Source of the DNA: Betaproteobacteria bacterium
Lineage (GTDB): Bacteria > Pseudomonadota > Gammaproteobacteria > Burkholderiales > SG8-39
Direction: 5' to 3'
NCBI GenBank assembly: GCA_011391185.1
Contig: JAABRB010000209.1
Location: forward strand, 1-6,386
Length of the DNA: 6,386 nucleotides
The position numbers and the translations under genes were made by a program. Of the stretch, positions 6,354 through 6,386 are shown in pieces. The notes under the pieces were generated by a model that worked only from the letters and a program-made list of their open reading frames with translations, made no database searches and had not been told where the DNA came from. How positions within the stretch are numbered: the stretch's first letter is position 1; each line of letters opens with the position of its first letter.

Positions 6354-6386
6354 TTACTTCTTCTCCGGCAATGGATGTCCCGGCAT
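6354..6386 (-). CDS. Possible 3' end of a convergent minus-strand gene (partial)
   Basis: On the minus strand the last 30 bases read MPGHPLPEKK followed by TAA at 6354-6356. This would be the tail of a gene entering from the right and converging on the dehalogenase. Only ten residues are visible, no family can be recognised, and another minus frame also closes at 6346-6348 (TAG). The call rests mainly on the convergent layout, so confidence is low. Confidence 0.25.
   Translation of the reverse strand: MPGHPLPEKK

Noticed and set aside
6371..6386. Plus-strand ATG near the right edge as a gene start
   Set aside because: There is no Shine-Dalgarno sequence upstream and only five codons are visible, so it cannot be supported.

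Overview
The window looks like a GC-rich bacterial chromosome, most likely from a member of the Pseudomonadota. Codon third positions are strongly G/C, Shine-Dalgarno sites are clear, and the gene families are typical of environmental proteobacteria. A gammaproteobacterial source (for example a Steroidobacter- or Nevskia-like lineage) is a guess from gene content; nothing in the sequence proves it. There are no rRNA or tRNA genes, transposases, phage genes or CRISPR arrays.

Layout. Bases 1-2273 (minus strand) carry most of an alpha-glucan (glycogen/maltodextrin) phosphorylase, glgP, whose C-terminus lies beyond the left edge. A 186-bp intergenic region (2274-2459) separates it from a divergent plus-strand pair. 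The first gene of the pair (2460-4100) encodes a two-domain protein: an aminoglycoside-phosphotransferase-like kinase fold fused to a P-loop ATPase/kinase. The second (4097-5056) encodes a DHH-family phosphoesterase, and its start codon overlaps the upstream stop as ATGA. A 98-bp gap with two hairpins and a very strong ribosome binding site leads to a subfamily I (DhlA-like) haloalkane dehalogenase (5155-6054). Downstream are two tandem, nearly identical 112-bp palindromic repeats at a 129-bp period (6069-6309). The last bases may hold the 3' end of a convergent minus-strand gene.

How the genes fit together. GlgP releases glucose-1-phosphate from storage glucan. It shares an upstream region with the kinase-fusion/phosphoesterase operon, so coordinated control is possible but not shown. 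The two operon genes are translationally coupled and combine two phosphoryl-transfer domains with a phosphoester hydrolase domain. Their substrates cannot be read from sequence. The dehalogenase appears to be a separate transcription unit with all expected catalytic residues. The most distinctive non-coding feature is the repeat pair: all five differences between the copies fall in predicted loops and none in stems. I found no convincing new multi-gene system; the kinase/phosphoesterase pair and the structured repeats are the parts most worth following up.
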